Positions 52,683 to 64,000 are shown, counted from the stretch's first letter. The stretch is DNA of 64,000 nucleotides from Sophora flavescens (GCA_030762895.1 CM061068.1:79261228-79325227), one strand, 5' to 3'. Numbers and translations: made by a program. The notes: a model not told the origin generated them from the sequence alone.

Positions 52683-53795
52683 ATGGCTGATCAAAGAACT
52701 TTAAGACAGCTTGTTGCTCCTGATGTTAATTACAATGGTTTATGTATTGAATATGCTGATATCGTTGCTCCTTTTGAATTGAAATCTGGTTTAATACACT
52801 TGTTGCCAAGGTTTAGTGGTCTTGCAGGTGAGGATCCGCATAAGCATCTGAAAGAATTCCAGGTTGTTTGTTCTACACCTTTGAGACCTGAAGGAATAAC
52901 AGAAGACCATATAAAGCTGAGAGCCTTCCCATTCTCACTTCAAGGTGTTGCGAAGGATTGGTTGTATTATCTTGAGCCGAATTCCGTTACAACCTGGAAT
53001 GATTTGAAGAAGGTCTTCCTAGAGAGATACTTCCCTGCCTCCAGAGCTGCATCAATCAGAAAAGAGATATGTGGTATTAGACAAGTCAATGAATCATTGG
53101 GTGAGTACTGGGAGAGATTCAAGAAGTTGGTGTCCAGTTGTCCTCAGCACCAGATCTCCGAGTAACTGCTTATTCAGTACTTTTATGAGGGATTGCTACC
53201 AATGGATAGAAACATTTTGGATGCTGCTAGCGAGGGAGCACTTGTTGATAAGACTCCAGCTGCTGCCAAGTCATTGATTGAGAACATGTCACTCAACTCC
53301 CAACAGTTCACAACTAGAAACAATTCTGTCGAAACAAGGGGTGTGAATGAGATCCATGATTCTTCTTCCAACAAAGCCCTTGAAACCAGACTTGATGAGC
53401 TTAATTCTTTAGTGAAACAGTTGGCAGTGGATAAAGTTCAAACAGCAAGGTTGTGTGGTATTTGTACTTCTCCTGAGCATCTGACCGATGCATGTCCCAT
53501 TCTAAAAGATGAGTCGGTCACTGATCTGCCTCAAGCATATGCAGCCAATCTTTACAATCAAGGCAACAATCAGAGCAGGTACAACATTCCTGACCTTTCC
53601 ACTAATAAGTACCAACTGGAGAAACCATCCAAACCTTCGGTATGGAAACTCATCCGCACAACAACAACAGATGATGTTACCGCTAGCACCACCACAGAAC
53701 TCTCACCAGGTGACCACCTCTGCACCTTCACTAGAGGACCTTGTCAAGCAAATGACTGCAAACAATCTCCAGTTTCAGCAATGAATGAATTCTAG
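52683..53795 (+). pseudogene. gag: Element E Gag
   Basis: First ATG at 52683 (the frame is open upstream through a Leu-Phe-Asp-Phe-Asp-Pro-Glu-Ile leader). Same Gag core as element A: Leu-Pro-Arg-Phe-Ser-Gly, Ala-Lys-Asp-Trp-Leu-Tyr, Phe-Leu-Glu-Arg-Tyr-Phe-Pro. A TAA at 53163-53165 replaces a Gln codon; the frame continues. The CCHC knuckle (Cys-Gly-Ile-Cys-x4-His-x4-Cys) is near 53455. A frameshift near 53610 moves the coding to another frame, which has stops near 53786 and 53808. Confidence 0.9.
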
Positions 53796-53838
53796 TATTC
53801 ATGCTTTGTAGACACAGATTGGACAACTTGCCACTTCG

Positions 53839-55026
53839 ATGAATGCTATGCAGCAAGCTCAAGGATCGAACCAACTACCTGCACAAACAGTAGTGAATCC
53901 TAATGTTCCAAATCCTAATGTGAGTGCAATTTCTTTGAGATCCGGGAAGATTGCAAAACCGGCCCCTGAAAAAAATAAGAAAATTGTTGAGGTAACACCT
54001 GAACCTTCTGTTGTTGTTGAGGCTGAAAAGGAGTATGTGCCACCAATTCCCTTCCCACAAAGAGTACTGAAAAATAAAAAGATTGATGGGGAAGACAAAG
54101 AGAGGGAGATTCTGGATGTATTCAGAAAAGTGGCGGTGAAGATTCCGCTTCTTGATGTGATTAAGCAGGTTCCGAAATACGCAAAGTTTCTGAAGGATTT
54201 GTGCACACACAAGAGGAGGTTGAAGGTAAATGAGAGAGTCAATTTGGGGCGAAATGTTTCAGCCCTTATTCAACCTAAACCTGCACCTGAGAAGGTTACC
54301 GTCTCAGCCCTCAATCAGGCAATGCCACAGAAATGCAAGGATCCGGGAACTTTTGTTATTCCATGTACCATTGGGGATAGTAAATTCGACAATTTCATGT
54401 TGGATCTAGGAGCTTCTATTAATGTTATGCCTACTTCTGTTTTCAACAATCTTGATCTTGGTCCTATGGAGCATACAGGTCTTACTATTCAGTTGGCAAA
54501 CAGGACCAATGCTCGCCCCATTGGAGTAATAGAAGATGTGCTTGTTCAAGTTAATGACTTGATTTTCCCTGCTGATTTTAACATTCTGGATATGGCAGGG
54601 GAAACAAATTCAAGCAGATCACCAATAATTCTGGGCAGACCGTTCATGAAAATGGTGAAAACAAAGATTGATGTTGACGATGGAACCATGTCCATGGAAT
54701 TTGGTGACATTGTTGCAAAATTCAACATTTTCGATGCTATTAAGCATCCCTTGGAAGAGCATTCTGTTTTTCAAACAGAGTTGCTCTCTGAAATTGTTGA
54801 TGACACTTATTATGAATTGGTTGCAGCTGCTGATTTTCCATCTGTTTCTGGTTTTGATGATGTTTACTCATGTGATGATTGCACTGACACTGACCCTTGT
54901 GCTGTTTGTGCTGAGATTGATGCTGCCATGCGGGGTGACAGTGTAGATGAAGTTGTTTGTTCAGCTGAAGTTCTTGACAGCACGCTGCCCCAAACATATC
55001 ATCTATTGAGCAGCCACCCTCCTTAG
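53839..55026 (+). pseudogene. gag-pol: Element E Gag-protease segment with Cys4 linker
   Basis: 395 codons. A Pro/Glu-rich linker is followed by the Athila protease with Leu-Asp-Leu-Gly-Ala-Ser-Ile-Asn-Val-Met-Pro near 54400, and Ile-Ile-Leu-Gly-Arg-Pro-Phe near 54625. After the protease lies a Cys4 cluster (Cys-x2-Cys-x5-Cys-x2-Cys-Ala-Glu-Ile) at about 54869-54915. A frameshift near 54983 ends the frame just before the RT start. Confidence 0.9.
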
Positions 55027-55064
55027 AGCTTAAACGACTTCCTGAAAATCTGAAATATGCTTAC

Positions 55065-56276
55065 TTGGAGAGGAATGAAAAACTTCCGGTTATAATTTCC
55101 TCTAACCTTGATTTTGACCAAGAAACTAAGCTCTTGGAGGTTTTGAAGAAGCATAAGAAGGCGATTGGGTGGACCTTGGCCGACATACCAGGTATTAGCC
55201 CGTCCAGGTGTATGCATAGGATTCTGTTGGAGGACGGGGCTAAAACGGTTAGGCAGCCCCAAAGGCGGCTTAACCCCTTGATTCTTGATGTTGTGAAGAA
55301 GGAGGTAACAAAACTCTTGCATACAGATATCATATATCCTATCTCTGACAGTAATTGAGTAAGCCCAGTGCAAGTTGTACCTAAGAAATCTGAACTCACA
55401 ATGGTGAAAAATGAAAGCAATGATCTTGTTCCCACTAGAGTTCAGAATTACTGGAGAGTTTGCATTGATTACAGGAGATTGAACCAGGCTACTAGAAAGG
55501 ATCATTTTCCTTTGCCGTTCATCGATCAGATGCTTGAACGGCTAGCTGGTAAATCACACTATTGTTTTCTTGATGGTTTTTCAGGTTACTTTCAGATCCA
55601 CATTGCACCAGAGGATCAAGAGAAGATGACTTTTACGTGTCCGTTCGGCACATTTGCTTACAGGAGGATGCCATTTGGTCTTTGCAATGCTCCTGACACA
55701 TTCCAGAGATGCATGATTAGTATTTTTTCTGAATATATTGAGAATTGCATGGAAGTGTTCATGGATGATTTTACTGTTTATGGTTCCTCATTTAATGCAT
55801 GCTTGAATAGTTTGAATCTGGTTGTGGAAAGATGCATTGAAACTGACCTTGTTTTGAATTATGAAAAATGCCATTTTATGGTTGAACAGGGAATTGTTTA
55901 TGGGCATATCATTTCTGAAAAAGGTATTGCAGTAGATCCTGCTAAGATTGAGGTGATTTCTACACTGCCTTACCCATCTTGCGTTCGCGAGATTCGCTCT
56001 TTTCTTGGTCATGCAGGTTTTTACAGGCGCTTCATAAAGGATTTAAACAAGATAGCTCTTCCTCTGTCAAACTTGTTGAAGAATGATGTCATTTTCAACT
56101 TTGATGACAACTGCAAAAAGGCGTTTGATTTCTTGAAGAAGGCATTGACCTCCACCCCCATCATCCAGCCTCCTGACTGGACCCTTCCTTTTGAGATTAT
56201 GTGTGATGCCTTTAACTATGCCGTGGGGGCGGTCCTTGCAAAAAGGGTGGGCAAGGCTGCCCATGTGATTTATTAA
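55065..56276 (+). pseudogene. pol: Element E reverse transcriptase and start of RNase H
   Basis: One frame with a TGA at 55356-55358 in place of a Trp. Motifs: Val-Cys-Ile-Asp-Tyr-Arg-Arg-Leu-Asn, motif A Phe-Leu-Asp-Gly-Phe-Ser-Gly-Tyr (Asp intact, unlike element A), Met-Pro-Phe-Gly-Leu-Cys-Asn-Ala-Pro, Phe-Met-Asp-Asp near 55765, and RNase H Cys-Asp-Ala. The frame ends in a TAA at 56274-56276 followed by a frameshift near 56295. Confidence 0.92.
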
Positions 56277-57934
56277 GCTTCTAGAGCTTTGATGCTGCCC
56301 AGGCTAATTACACTACCACTGAAAAGGAACTTCTAGCTATTGTTTTTGCTCTTGATAAATTCAGATCATATTTGCTAGGTTCCAAGGTTGTTGTTTTCAC
56401 TGACCATGCAGCTTTAAAGTACTTGTTGAAGAAACCAAAATCAAAATCGAGATTGATTCGGTGGATGCTGTTGCTCCAAGAGTTTAGTGTGGAGATTAAA
56501 GATAAGAGTGGAGCTGAGAATTTAGTAGCTGATCACTTGAGCAGAATAGAGAGGGATGAGGATCCCTCTCCCATTCAGGATGACTTTCCTGATGAGCAGC
56601 TTTTACAGTTACATGGGGTAACTCCTTGGTTTGCTGATATTGTTAATTACCTTGTTGCTGGTGTTTTCCCGACAGGTGCAACTAGGTCACAAATTCACAA
56701 ACTCAAGAGTGATGCCAAATATTATGTTTGGGATGATCCATATCTTTGGAAATTTGGTAGTGATCAGGTAATTAGGAGATGTGTCCCCAACTATGAGATT
56801 GAATCTATATTGCATTTTTCTCATGCTTCTCAAGTAGGGGGACATTTTGGGCTACAAAGGACTGCAAGAAAAGTCCTGGACTCAGGTTTTTATTGGCCCA
56901 TTATTTTTAAAGATGCTTATGAGATTTACTGCACTTGTAAAGAGTGTCAGATAGCAGGTACAACCATCACTCGTAAGAGTGAAATGCCTCAGCAACCTAT
57001 GCTTTTCTGTGAGGTGTTTGATGTGTGGGGAATTGACTTTATGGGTCCTTTCCCTGCATCTTTTGGTTTTCTCTATATTTTACTGGCTGTTGACTATGTT
57101 TCAAAGTGGGTGGAAGCTATCCCCACTAGGACTAATGATTCTAGAGTTGTTGCAAATTTTGTCAGGTCCAATATTTTTTGCAGGTTCGGAATACCTCGTG
57201 CTATCATAAGCGACCAAGGCACTCATTTCTGTAACCGCACCATGGAAGCTTTACTCCGAAAGTATGGAGTTGTGCACAGGGTCTCCACTGCATATCATCC
57301 CCAAACTAATGGGCAGACTGAGGTCTCAAACAGAGAGATCAAACAGATCTTAGAGAAAGTGGTGCAGCCAAATATGAAGGACTGGAGCCGCCGTCTAGAA
57401 GACGCACTTTGGGCTCAAAGAACAGCTTTCAAGACACCAATAGGGATGTCTCCCTATAGACTTGTGTTCGGTAAGGCATGTCATCTTCCTGTAGAAATTG
57501 AGCACCGTGCTTATTGGGTGGTCAGAAGTTGTAATTTGGAAATGCAAAAAGCAGGCATTGAAAGAAAACTCCAATTACAGCGGCTTGAAGAGCTTAGGCT
57601 GCAAGCCTATGAAAGCTCTCGAATTTATAAAGAGAAAACTAAGCACTTCCATGATAAGATGATTTCTAGGAAGGAATTCTCTGTGGGCCAACAGGTTTTA
57701 TTGTTTAACTCCCGCCTAAGAGTGATGGCTGGGAAACTTCGATCCAAGTGGATTGGCCCATTTATTGTTACTAATGTTTTCCCTCATGGTGCGATAGAGA
57801 TAAAAAGTGCAGGTACCAACAAGGTTTTTAAGGTTAATGGGCATCGCTTGAAGCTATTCCATGAGAGCTCGGTGCCTGAAGATGCTACTGTTGAAGAGCT
57901 CTCCTTGGAAGAGCCCACCTACACTACAACTTGA
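56277..57934 (+). pseudogene. pol: Element E RNase H and integrase
   Basis: From 56372 a 520-codon frame is unbroken: RNase H (Phe-Thr-Asp-His-Ala-Ala-Leu, Asn-Leu-Val-Ala-Asp-His-Leu-Ser-Arg), integrase zinc domain (His-x3-His... Cys-x2-Cys near 56935-56950), catalytic Asp in Trp-Gly-Ile-Asp-Phe-Met-Gly-Pro (near 57030), second Asp in Ile-Ser-Asp-Gln-Gly (57210), Glu in Ser-Asn-Arg-Glu-Ile (57335), and the C-terminal Lys-Trp-Ile-Gly-Pro-Phe module. There is no chromodomain. This is the best-preserved integrase in the window. The short piece before 56372 belongs to RNase H but is shifted. Confidence 0.92.
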
Positions 57935-59380
57935 TCAGGGAGCACATTCTCCTTTCCCTCACTCTTATTTTATATTTATGTTCTTTCATTGAGGACAATG
58001 TATGTCTTAAGTGTGGGGGAGGGAACCAATTGCTTTGTTTTTGTTTTTGTTTTGTTTTCCTTGTTTGTGTTGATTTGAGTCGTTTGTGTGTGAGTCTTGT
58101 GTCGGTGAGCTTAATGGATTCGAATTAAATCTAGCATAGATTTATTGCATGATATTTGTTGACTGTTAATGACTTCCCCCTAGGTTTTGAAAATTGAAAA
58201 TTGATCCCCATGTGAAAAATTGAAAAATTGAACCTTGAGATATTTTGTTATGATTGCATGATTTATGATAAGTTTGGGGTGAAGGGGTGGACACACTAGG
58301 AATTTTATCTTGGTCAAACAATTTGCAAAAATGTCCAGGTGAGGATTTGAGCCTCCAACATTGTTTTTAATTGTGTGAATCGCTTTTAAGCTGCACTTTC
58401 CTGAATTTGCTTGAATCTCTTCATAGATTGCATGTTTATATGGTTGCATCAAATGATTTAGGCAATTTTCTTTGAAATAACTACTTGGCCTAAAAAGAAC
58501 CATCCCTAATGCATGTTCCCTAGTTAGCCACATTGAGCCTAATAAGCCTATTGTTTCTTGATGACCTTATGTTATAAGCCAAAATCTGGAAAAAAACCAT
58601 GTTAACCCAATCTTAGGATTAGGAGAGCATGGATGCTTAGCAAGACAAAGGTTGAAGGAAACTAAGTTTGGGGTGGCTACAAGGATACGATATGTTATTT
58701 TGGGTTGTGAAAAAGTAAAATAAAGGTTGGAGCAAAAAAAAAAGTACAAAAATGTCAAAAAAAAAGGGGGGTATTGTAAGGAAAAGGGTTGTAGTCACCC
58801 AAAGCATCAAAAGGAAAAAAAAATGAAAAAAGGAATAAGAGTGGAAGTCAAGGTAAAAAGTTTCATGCTCTCTTAATTCCTAGGGATGTAAAGCCTAGTA
58901 CCTTTGAATATCCTACCTTTAGCCAGGCCCCATTACAACCTTTAAAAGACCTTTTGATGTTGCATTCATATTTTCGTGCGAACTATTTTTTGAGATGAAA
59001 ATCAAATTCATGGGAAGTGCTCTTGAAATGTGAAATTGAGTGAAAAATTGATAGCCTAGACAAATTGAGCGAATGAGTGAAATATTAAATGCCCTTGTGA
59101 GGAAGGCAATTGTTTGAAATTGGTGATCTCCCTTTTGTGTGTAACTTGGATCCTCAACTTAGATTAATGATTGCATGAATGATGGAATTCTCAATTGTTT
59201 AAAGTAAATGAATGTGGGGATTACATTGTTGCAAAGGGGGAAAACATTGAAGAAAAATTGTTTTGTTGGAATTGCATGAAATTTGAGCGAAATTGATTGA
59301 ATCCTTTAAGCTTTCCAAGTTTGAGTCTTTTTGAGTTTTAGTTTGCTTGGGGACAAGCAAAGTCCAAGTTTGGGGTATTT
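57935..59380 (+). other. 3' non-coding region and polypurine tract of element E
   Basis: It shares many words with 20557-21987 and 33782-35219 in inverse orientation. No envelope-like ORF. The polypurine tract AAGTTTGGGGTATTT ends at 59380, adjacent to the LTR. Confidence 0.85.
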
Positions 59381-60595
59381 TGATAAGCCTCTGGCTCATC
59401 TAGTTTTATAACTAGTAAGACTGTGGTTTTTGTGCTAATTATTCGAGTTTAATATCGTTTTCGCCCAAATTTCGATTTAATTGTCCTCAACCAACATTTT
59501 GAGTCTCTTAAGTAGTTTTATGATATTTTAGTTAATTTTGAGTCAAATAAAGCATTTTGAGTCTCTTTACCAGTCATATGTTTTTCGTTTCCTTTTATTG
59601 TTTCAGGTTAAAAGTGAAGCACTTAGAGTCAAGGAAAATAAAGGAAACAGTGGAAAAGCAATTCTGGAAGTTTCGCCTCGCGAGACAGCATCTCGCCTCG
59701 CGAGCCTGAAGACCAGCCTGAACAGCAACAGTCACCCTTTCTGTGTCGCCTCGCTAATTACCATCTTGCCTCGCTATCCTGAAGGCCTGACTGTGTCAGA
59801 GATGTTACCCTTTTTGTCTCGCCTCGCGAATCACCATCTCGCCTCGCGAGAAAACCAATCAATGAAGATCTGATTCATAAGATTCGCCTCGCGAGCCGGC
59901 GAAACCCAGAATCTCTATTTATAGGCTGTTTTAGGACAGATTAGGGGGATACCTTTTCATTAACTGCTGCGAATTATTTTCTAGGTTTTGTGTTACGTTT
60001 GTAATGGAGAACTAATCGCCAGGGATTAATCTGCTGTAATCAGTTTCCACCGGCACTTGAGGTTCTATAATTCCCAATCATATTGCTATTCCCTTTCAAT
60101 ATTATGCTATATGTCTTGTTTGCTTAATTCAAGTTATATAGAATAAGTATTGATTAATTTCGATGATTATGTGTTCCTATACCTCGATCGCGTTTGCTTA
60201 ATTCGCGTGTGTGTTGATCGTGTTTGCTTAATTCACGATAGCTTAATTCCGTTTGCTTAATTCGGAAATTAGGAACAAATATCTCATAGTATCAATTGCG
60301 CTTGTTTAATTGCTGCTACATTCGAAAAGGGATTAGAATCCGCTTAGGGCGTGGAATTTATATGAATCAATGATAGTTGGGAAACCGAAAACAGTAGATT
60401 AATCGTTTTAGCTTATTGATAATCACTTATATGCACTGCTTTTCTTAATTGAATCTTTAATCCTAACCACCACCACCACCCCCAAAAAAATGATTTGAAG
60501 GTTAATAACAATCCAAGATACGATACTCGAGTTGTCGTTCCCTAACTACAGTTTTTCCAATTACTCATTTTTGACCCGTGTGTGAAAGCGGATCA
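59381..60595 (+). repeat. 3' LTR of element E
   Basis: 1215 bp; differs from the 5' LTR by scattered changes and by a shorter C/CAC tract (60467-60484) in place of the C-run and (AC)n. Confidence 0.93.
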
Positions 60596-60603
60596 CAAGT
60601 CTC

Positions 60604-61152
60604 TCAGCAGTTAAGAGAATATTTAGATATTTAAAAGGTACTACTAATTTGAGCTTATGCTTTAAGAAAAATGATGATTACAGATTAGTTGATTTTTGTG
60701 ATGCTGACTATGCCGGAGATAGAATTGAAAGAAAAAACACCAGTGGAGGATGTCACTTTATTGGAGCTAACCTAGTATCATGATAAAGCAAAAGGCAAAG
60801 TACCATTGCTCTATCAACTGCTGAAGCAGAGTACATATCAGCTGCAAGCTGCTGCTCACAACTTCTATGGATCAAACATCAATTGGAGGACTACAATGTA
60901 TTTGTAAGTAGTATTCCACTTATGTGTGATAATACTGCTGCAATCAATTTATCTAAGAATCCAATATTGCATTCTAGAGCTAAGCATATAGAAATCAAAC
61001 ATCATTTTATTAGGGATTATGTGCAAAAAAATGTGTTTGATGTTCAATTTGTAGATACTGACCACCAATGAGCAGATATCTTCACTAAACCTCTTGCTGA
61101 GAACAGATTTATCTTTATAAGAAAGCATATTAATATGTTGTATGTGGATTGA
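60604..61152 (+). pseudogene. pol: Element C RNase H, 3' part after element E
   Basis: Coding resumes with Ala-Val-Lys-Arg-Ile-Phe-Arg-Tyr-Leu-Lys-Gly and runs through Asp-Ala-Asp-Tyr-Ala-Gly, Ala-Leu-Ser-Thr-Ala-Glu-Ala-Glu-Tyr, Cys-Asp-Asn-Thr-Ala-Ala and Asp-Ile-Phe-Thr-Lys-Pro-Leu. Stops occur at 60780-60786 and 61069. This is the end of the pol gene of C. Confidence 0.9.
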
Positions 61153-61614
61153 GCTAGTATATTTATTGCTAATGTGGACGCCTATTGCATGTTTTCTCTA
61201 CACGACCACTAGTCATGACGTCCAGAGCACGTGAAATCTACGCGTCTACTACATATGTCTTTACGCGTCCACTCTTAGTCTTGTGTGGACTCGTCTATGC
61301 ACACATTTATTGCTTATATTAATTTGTCCTTGAACACATTTATATAAAATGCTTCTTTTTCCTTGCTGAATCAGCTACCTTCATCAATCCCATCTTATCT
61401 ATTTACTGTCCCAAGTTACCAACGTCGTTTTACACCTAATGACATGTCTTGTCATTTTTTTTGGAAACTGTTGTTTTTCAGAAATCTTTAAAAGTAACCT
61501 CTTTCCCTCTAAAAAACTTTTCGTATCTCTTCATCCCTGTCAACCTCTCTCTCTTAAACTTTCTAACTCTCTGTCTCCCTTGTTCTTCTAAACCTTAACT
61601 CATCTTACTCAACA
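61153..61614 (+). other. Spacer between pol and the extra ORF of element C
   Basis: No ORF. The segment 61190-61310 is rich in the words GTGGACG, CGTCTAC and GTCCAC, also abundant in the LTRs of C and D. A CT-rich leader (61490-61580) directly precedes the ATG at 61615. Confidence 0.55.
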
Positions 61615-62729
61615 ATGGCTTCAACCTCTGCTCCCATGCCTGCTTTTGCAACTGACACTATGTCCATATCTGTGGAACATCACTTCAATTTTGGAATTCT
61701 ACAACAATATAATCTGGATGTGAGTAAGTTCATTAACACTGTTGGATGGGATGAAATCTTTTTGGAAAAGGTCTCAGTGTATCCAAATTTGATAAGGGAA
61801 TTATGGAGAAGACCAAAGATCTCTGAAACAGAAGTTGTTGGGTTTGTGCTGGGAAGGAAAGTTAGAGTATCCGAGAAAACCATCTCTGATGCGATTGCAT
61901 GTGCTCAAGAAGGATTGGTCTTCACAGAAAACTGGGAAGAAGACCTAGGTGGTTCAGAGACAATTGCTGTTACCCTAATGAGGCAAGACAGCGTGAGAAC
62001 TCATTCTTGGAAATCCTCTGAGATGAAAGATCACATCAGGATTCTTCACCAAAGATTAACTTACCCTGGATTCTGTTTCAACGCTTCAAAGATGCCATTA
62101 CCAACAAAGAATCTGCTTCTCACATTACCTTCACTCATCTTCTGTCAAAAATTTTCAAGCAGCAAGGCGTGTACGATGTTCTGAGTACAAAGCCTAAGGA
62201 TGAACAAGAAAGACTCCTTCGTGAGAAAGGATTGCAAGCTATTGATTTTGGCAGGGTTAATCTCAGTGGCATGCAACTTAGCACATACAAGCAAGTGGAG
62301 TTGGCCAAGCTTGAGGAGAAAATGAAGATTAAAGAAGAATCACTTGAGGCCAACGATGCTGCAATTCTTGGTTTAAAGAAAGGAACCGAGAGGAAGACTG
62401 TGGCTGTGAGGCAACCCATTCCTAAGAGGACTACTAGAGGATATGTCCTCTCTGTATCTTCCGGTGCTACTATTCCACCTCCACCAAAAAGGACAAGGAA
62501 AGTAATCATGTCTGAAGTAGAAGATGATGATGAACTACCTATCGCTGCCATTTTAGAAAAACAAGTTGTTGCTGTTGCTGGTCTAATTGCCAAGAAGAAG
62601 ATGCAACCAGCAAAGAGGCCTAGAACAACTATGGCTTCTGAGGTAATAATCTCTGCTGATGATCCTGTTAGGATAGCAGTAGATGAACTAGTGTCCAATT
62701 TGGGAACTACTAACACAAATAGACAATAG
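61615..62729 (+). pseudogene. Element C extra (envelope-like position) ORF
   Basis: A 189-codon frame from ATG 61615 runs into a shifted frame that is open to 62729; the shift lies near 62090. It is predicted globular and helical at first (Val-Tyr-Pro-Asn-Leu-Ile-Arg-Glu-Leu-Trp block, Ser-Glu-Lys-Thr-Ile-Ser-Asp-Ala-Ile). A Lys/Glu coiled coil follows near 62280-62350, then a Lys/Arg/Pro-rich tail. The position after pol is where SIRE elements carry their envelope-like ORF, and the first block resembles the putative plant transposon protein type seen in such ORFs. No signal peptide or clear transmembrane helix is seen, so an envelope function is not supported here. Confidence 0.5.
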
Positions 62730-64000
62730 CATTACTATTGGAGCCCCCTTTCCTAAACCTTTGAAAACCTTGTTTCCAGCCATAATTCCTTCTTCCACTC
62801 TCTATACTGACAAATCTGAAAACTGGGCCAAAGTACAGAGAGAATGAAAAATACTATTCCACACCATTCCACAAGAACCAAAACTTATTCTAACAAAGTG
62901 GTATCTTCTGGCTAAGTATGAGTATGAACCCCTCAACATCTATCCATAATGGGTCAACCCTGAACCCCACACTCTAACTGGCCCATTCCCTTCCCAAATA
63001 TTTAATGAACATGGACCTCTCCTCACCCACTTTCCCCAATAGAGATTCCCTGCCAGAAAAATCTACCCCAATCTAGTGAAACTTCCACCCCTTAAACCAT
63101 TCACTGATGGAGTAGAGAGGGTTATAATATCTTACTGGCATACTGATCCCAGCAAGAAGGATCTTGGGAGTGTTCTCGAGAAAAGAGCCAGATCCTTCAG
63201 GCAAATTCCTTTTGCGATGGACAAGACCACAAAATGGATGACTTTCAAACATCCAAAAGTATATGGAGCTGTTGTTGATCAGTTTGTGGACACTCTCATG
63301 TATGAGATTCTGAAATGGGAATTCAACCACTTCAAAGCAGATAGAGCTGCACGGTTTATCCCTCCAACCTGGTTAAAACACTCCACTTCCACAAATGTTG
63401 GAGTCAAGCCCTACAAGATCCGTCCTAGGTTGTCAATGATAGATCTAAACAAGGATAAGGACCGGAACCATCCAAGGCACAAAGGAAATATGCCAGTAGT
63501 TGAAGACATTATGCTAGATCTTAGTTCTGAACCCTTTCACCACTCACAGATGGATTACATTCAATCTTTGCCAATTGAGATGGTCATTGAGGCTAACTAT
63601 GCATGAGCTTTCTGGCAATCCCACTTAATTCACTACACCAGAAAAGCCTCCACTTCTGGCCTGACTGGTGAAGAGAAGAAGAAAACTCCAAAATTCATAG
63701 GCAGATGTGGACTCTCTCGTGTCAGATATTTGATCTTTAAGGATCTTTGGGGTCTGCCAATAACAAGTCGTGATGTAGAAATTCCTAATCCTATTCATTG
63801 GGCAAAGGATGTCCCTGAGCCAATTCTATAATATGCCTTTGCCTTAGCTTCAACCTCACCCTCTGAACATACAACAGAAGAATTAATTGTAGAAGGCCCT
63901 GAGCTGAATGTTGAAATCTTTTCGAAACCTGCTTCCGAACCTTCAACTCCTTTAGCTGATGCCGTTGTTGTTGCTACTGTTGAGCCAACTCTGACAGAGC
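62730..64000 (+). pseudogene. Continuation of the extra ORF region of element C
   Basis: A further open frame 63076-63606 (176 codons) with a Trp-Met-Thr-Phe-Lys-His-Pro-Lys-Val block, and from 63607 in-frame coding-like sequence up to a stop near 63830, then an acidic Pro/Ser-rich stretch to the window end. It may be the rest of the same ORF after stops at 62847, 62950 and 63042. No domain recognised. Confidence 0.4.

Larger units (their letters stand above)
51215..60595 (+). mobile_element. Athila-type Ty3/gypsy element E
   Basis: 9381 bp, plus strand, LTRs 51215-52466 (1252 bp) and 59381-60595 (1215 bp), starting TGATAAGCC and ending GCGGATCA. A perfect tRNA-Asp primer site and a polypurine tract are present. 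Gag to integrase are present with at least three frameshifts and several stops. It is the same family as element A but with a different U3 repeat. A shared AGTCTC flanks it, separated by two extra bases at each end (see findings). Confidence 0.93.
31988..64000 (+). mobile_element. SIRE-like Ty1/copia element C, host of three nested insertions, 3' end outside window
   Basis: Fragments: 31988-32359, 37924-40356, 48250-51214 and 60596-64000. In order they hold the 5' LTR, a mutated tRNA-Met primer site, gag, protease, integrase, RT, RNase H and a further ORF region after pol. The extra 3' ORFs and the long LTR fit the SIRE/Maximus lineage. All coding segments are broken. The LTR start (TGTTAAC at 31988) is approximate because no 3' LTR is in view to compare. 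Confidence 0.85.

Noticed and set aside
53859..55505. Minus-strand ORFs opposite element E, and their equivalents opposite element A (24395-26491)
   Set aside because: Shadows of gag-pol in the antisense frame; the same shadow appears in both elements.

Overview
This 64 kb window is plant nuclear DNA, almost certainly from a eudicot and plausibly a legume. It is AT-rich, has no recognisable complete host gene, and is built almost entirely of integrated and nested transposable elements. The evidence is a caulimovirid (pararetrovirus) copy, Ty1/copia elements primed by initiator tRNA-Met, Athila-type Ty3/gypsy elements primed by tRNA-Asp, a plant L1-type LINE with a C-terminal RNase H, and CACTA, MULE and hAT DNA transposons. 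Many boundaries are confirmed by target-site duplications (TSDs) read directly from the sequence.

Left part (1-18332). Positions 1-6840 are a circularly permuted, decayed endogenous pararetrovirus: coat protein, protease/RT/RNase H, transactivator, a promoter region with as-1-like repeats, TATA box and polyadenylation signal, movement protein, and a set of small ORFs, two of them tandem paralogues. A Tnt1-like copia element (here F, 7000-9506) follows, internally deleted. Then come a LINE 3' scrap, a SINE (10600-10782, 12-bp TSD), a hAT-like element (10882-11691), a long-TIR MULE (11994-14297, exact 9-bp TSD), a small foldback MITE, and a CACTA element (14922-18329, TSD AAT) that carries a small intron-containing B3-domain gene on the minus strand.

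Right part (18333-64000) is one nest. A LINE (18333 to about 31987) is split in its endonuclease domain by Athila element A (19261-28669, minus strand, TSD CTCGG). The LINE's RNase H end is cut by SIRE-like copia element C, which starts near 31988 and runs past the right edge. Element C is itself interrupted three times: by non-autonomous Athila derivative B in its 5' LTR (32360-37923, TSD GTGGA), by SIRE-like copia D in gag (40357-48249, TSD CAAAC), and by Athila element E in its RT/RNase H (51215-60595).

All autonomous coding regions carry frameshifts or stops, so the locus is a transposon graveyard. Element B is the youngest-looking insertion (LTRs of identical length, about a dozen differences). 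It encodes no enzyme but keeps one uninterrupted ORF with cysteine clusters matching a segment of the larger Athila polyproteins, which suggests a trans-mobilised partner element. Other structural signals are tandem palindromic repeats upstream of the LTR TATA boxes of A and E, and a 25-bp LTR repeat whose copy number (7 versus 10) exactly accounts for the length difference between the two LTRs of D.
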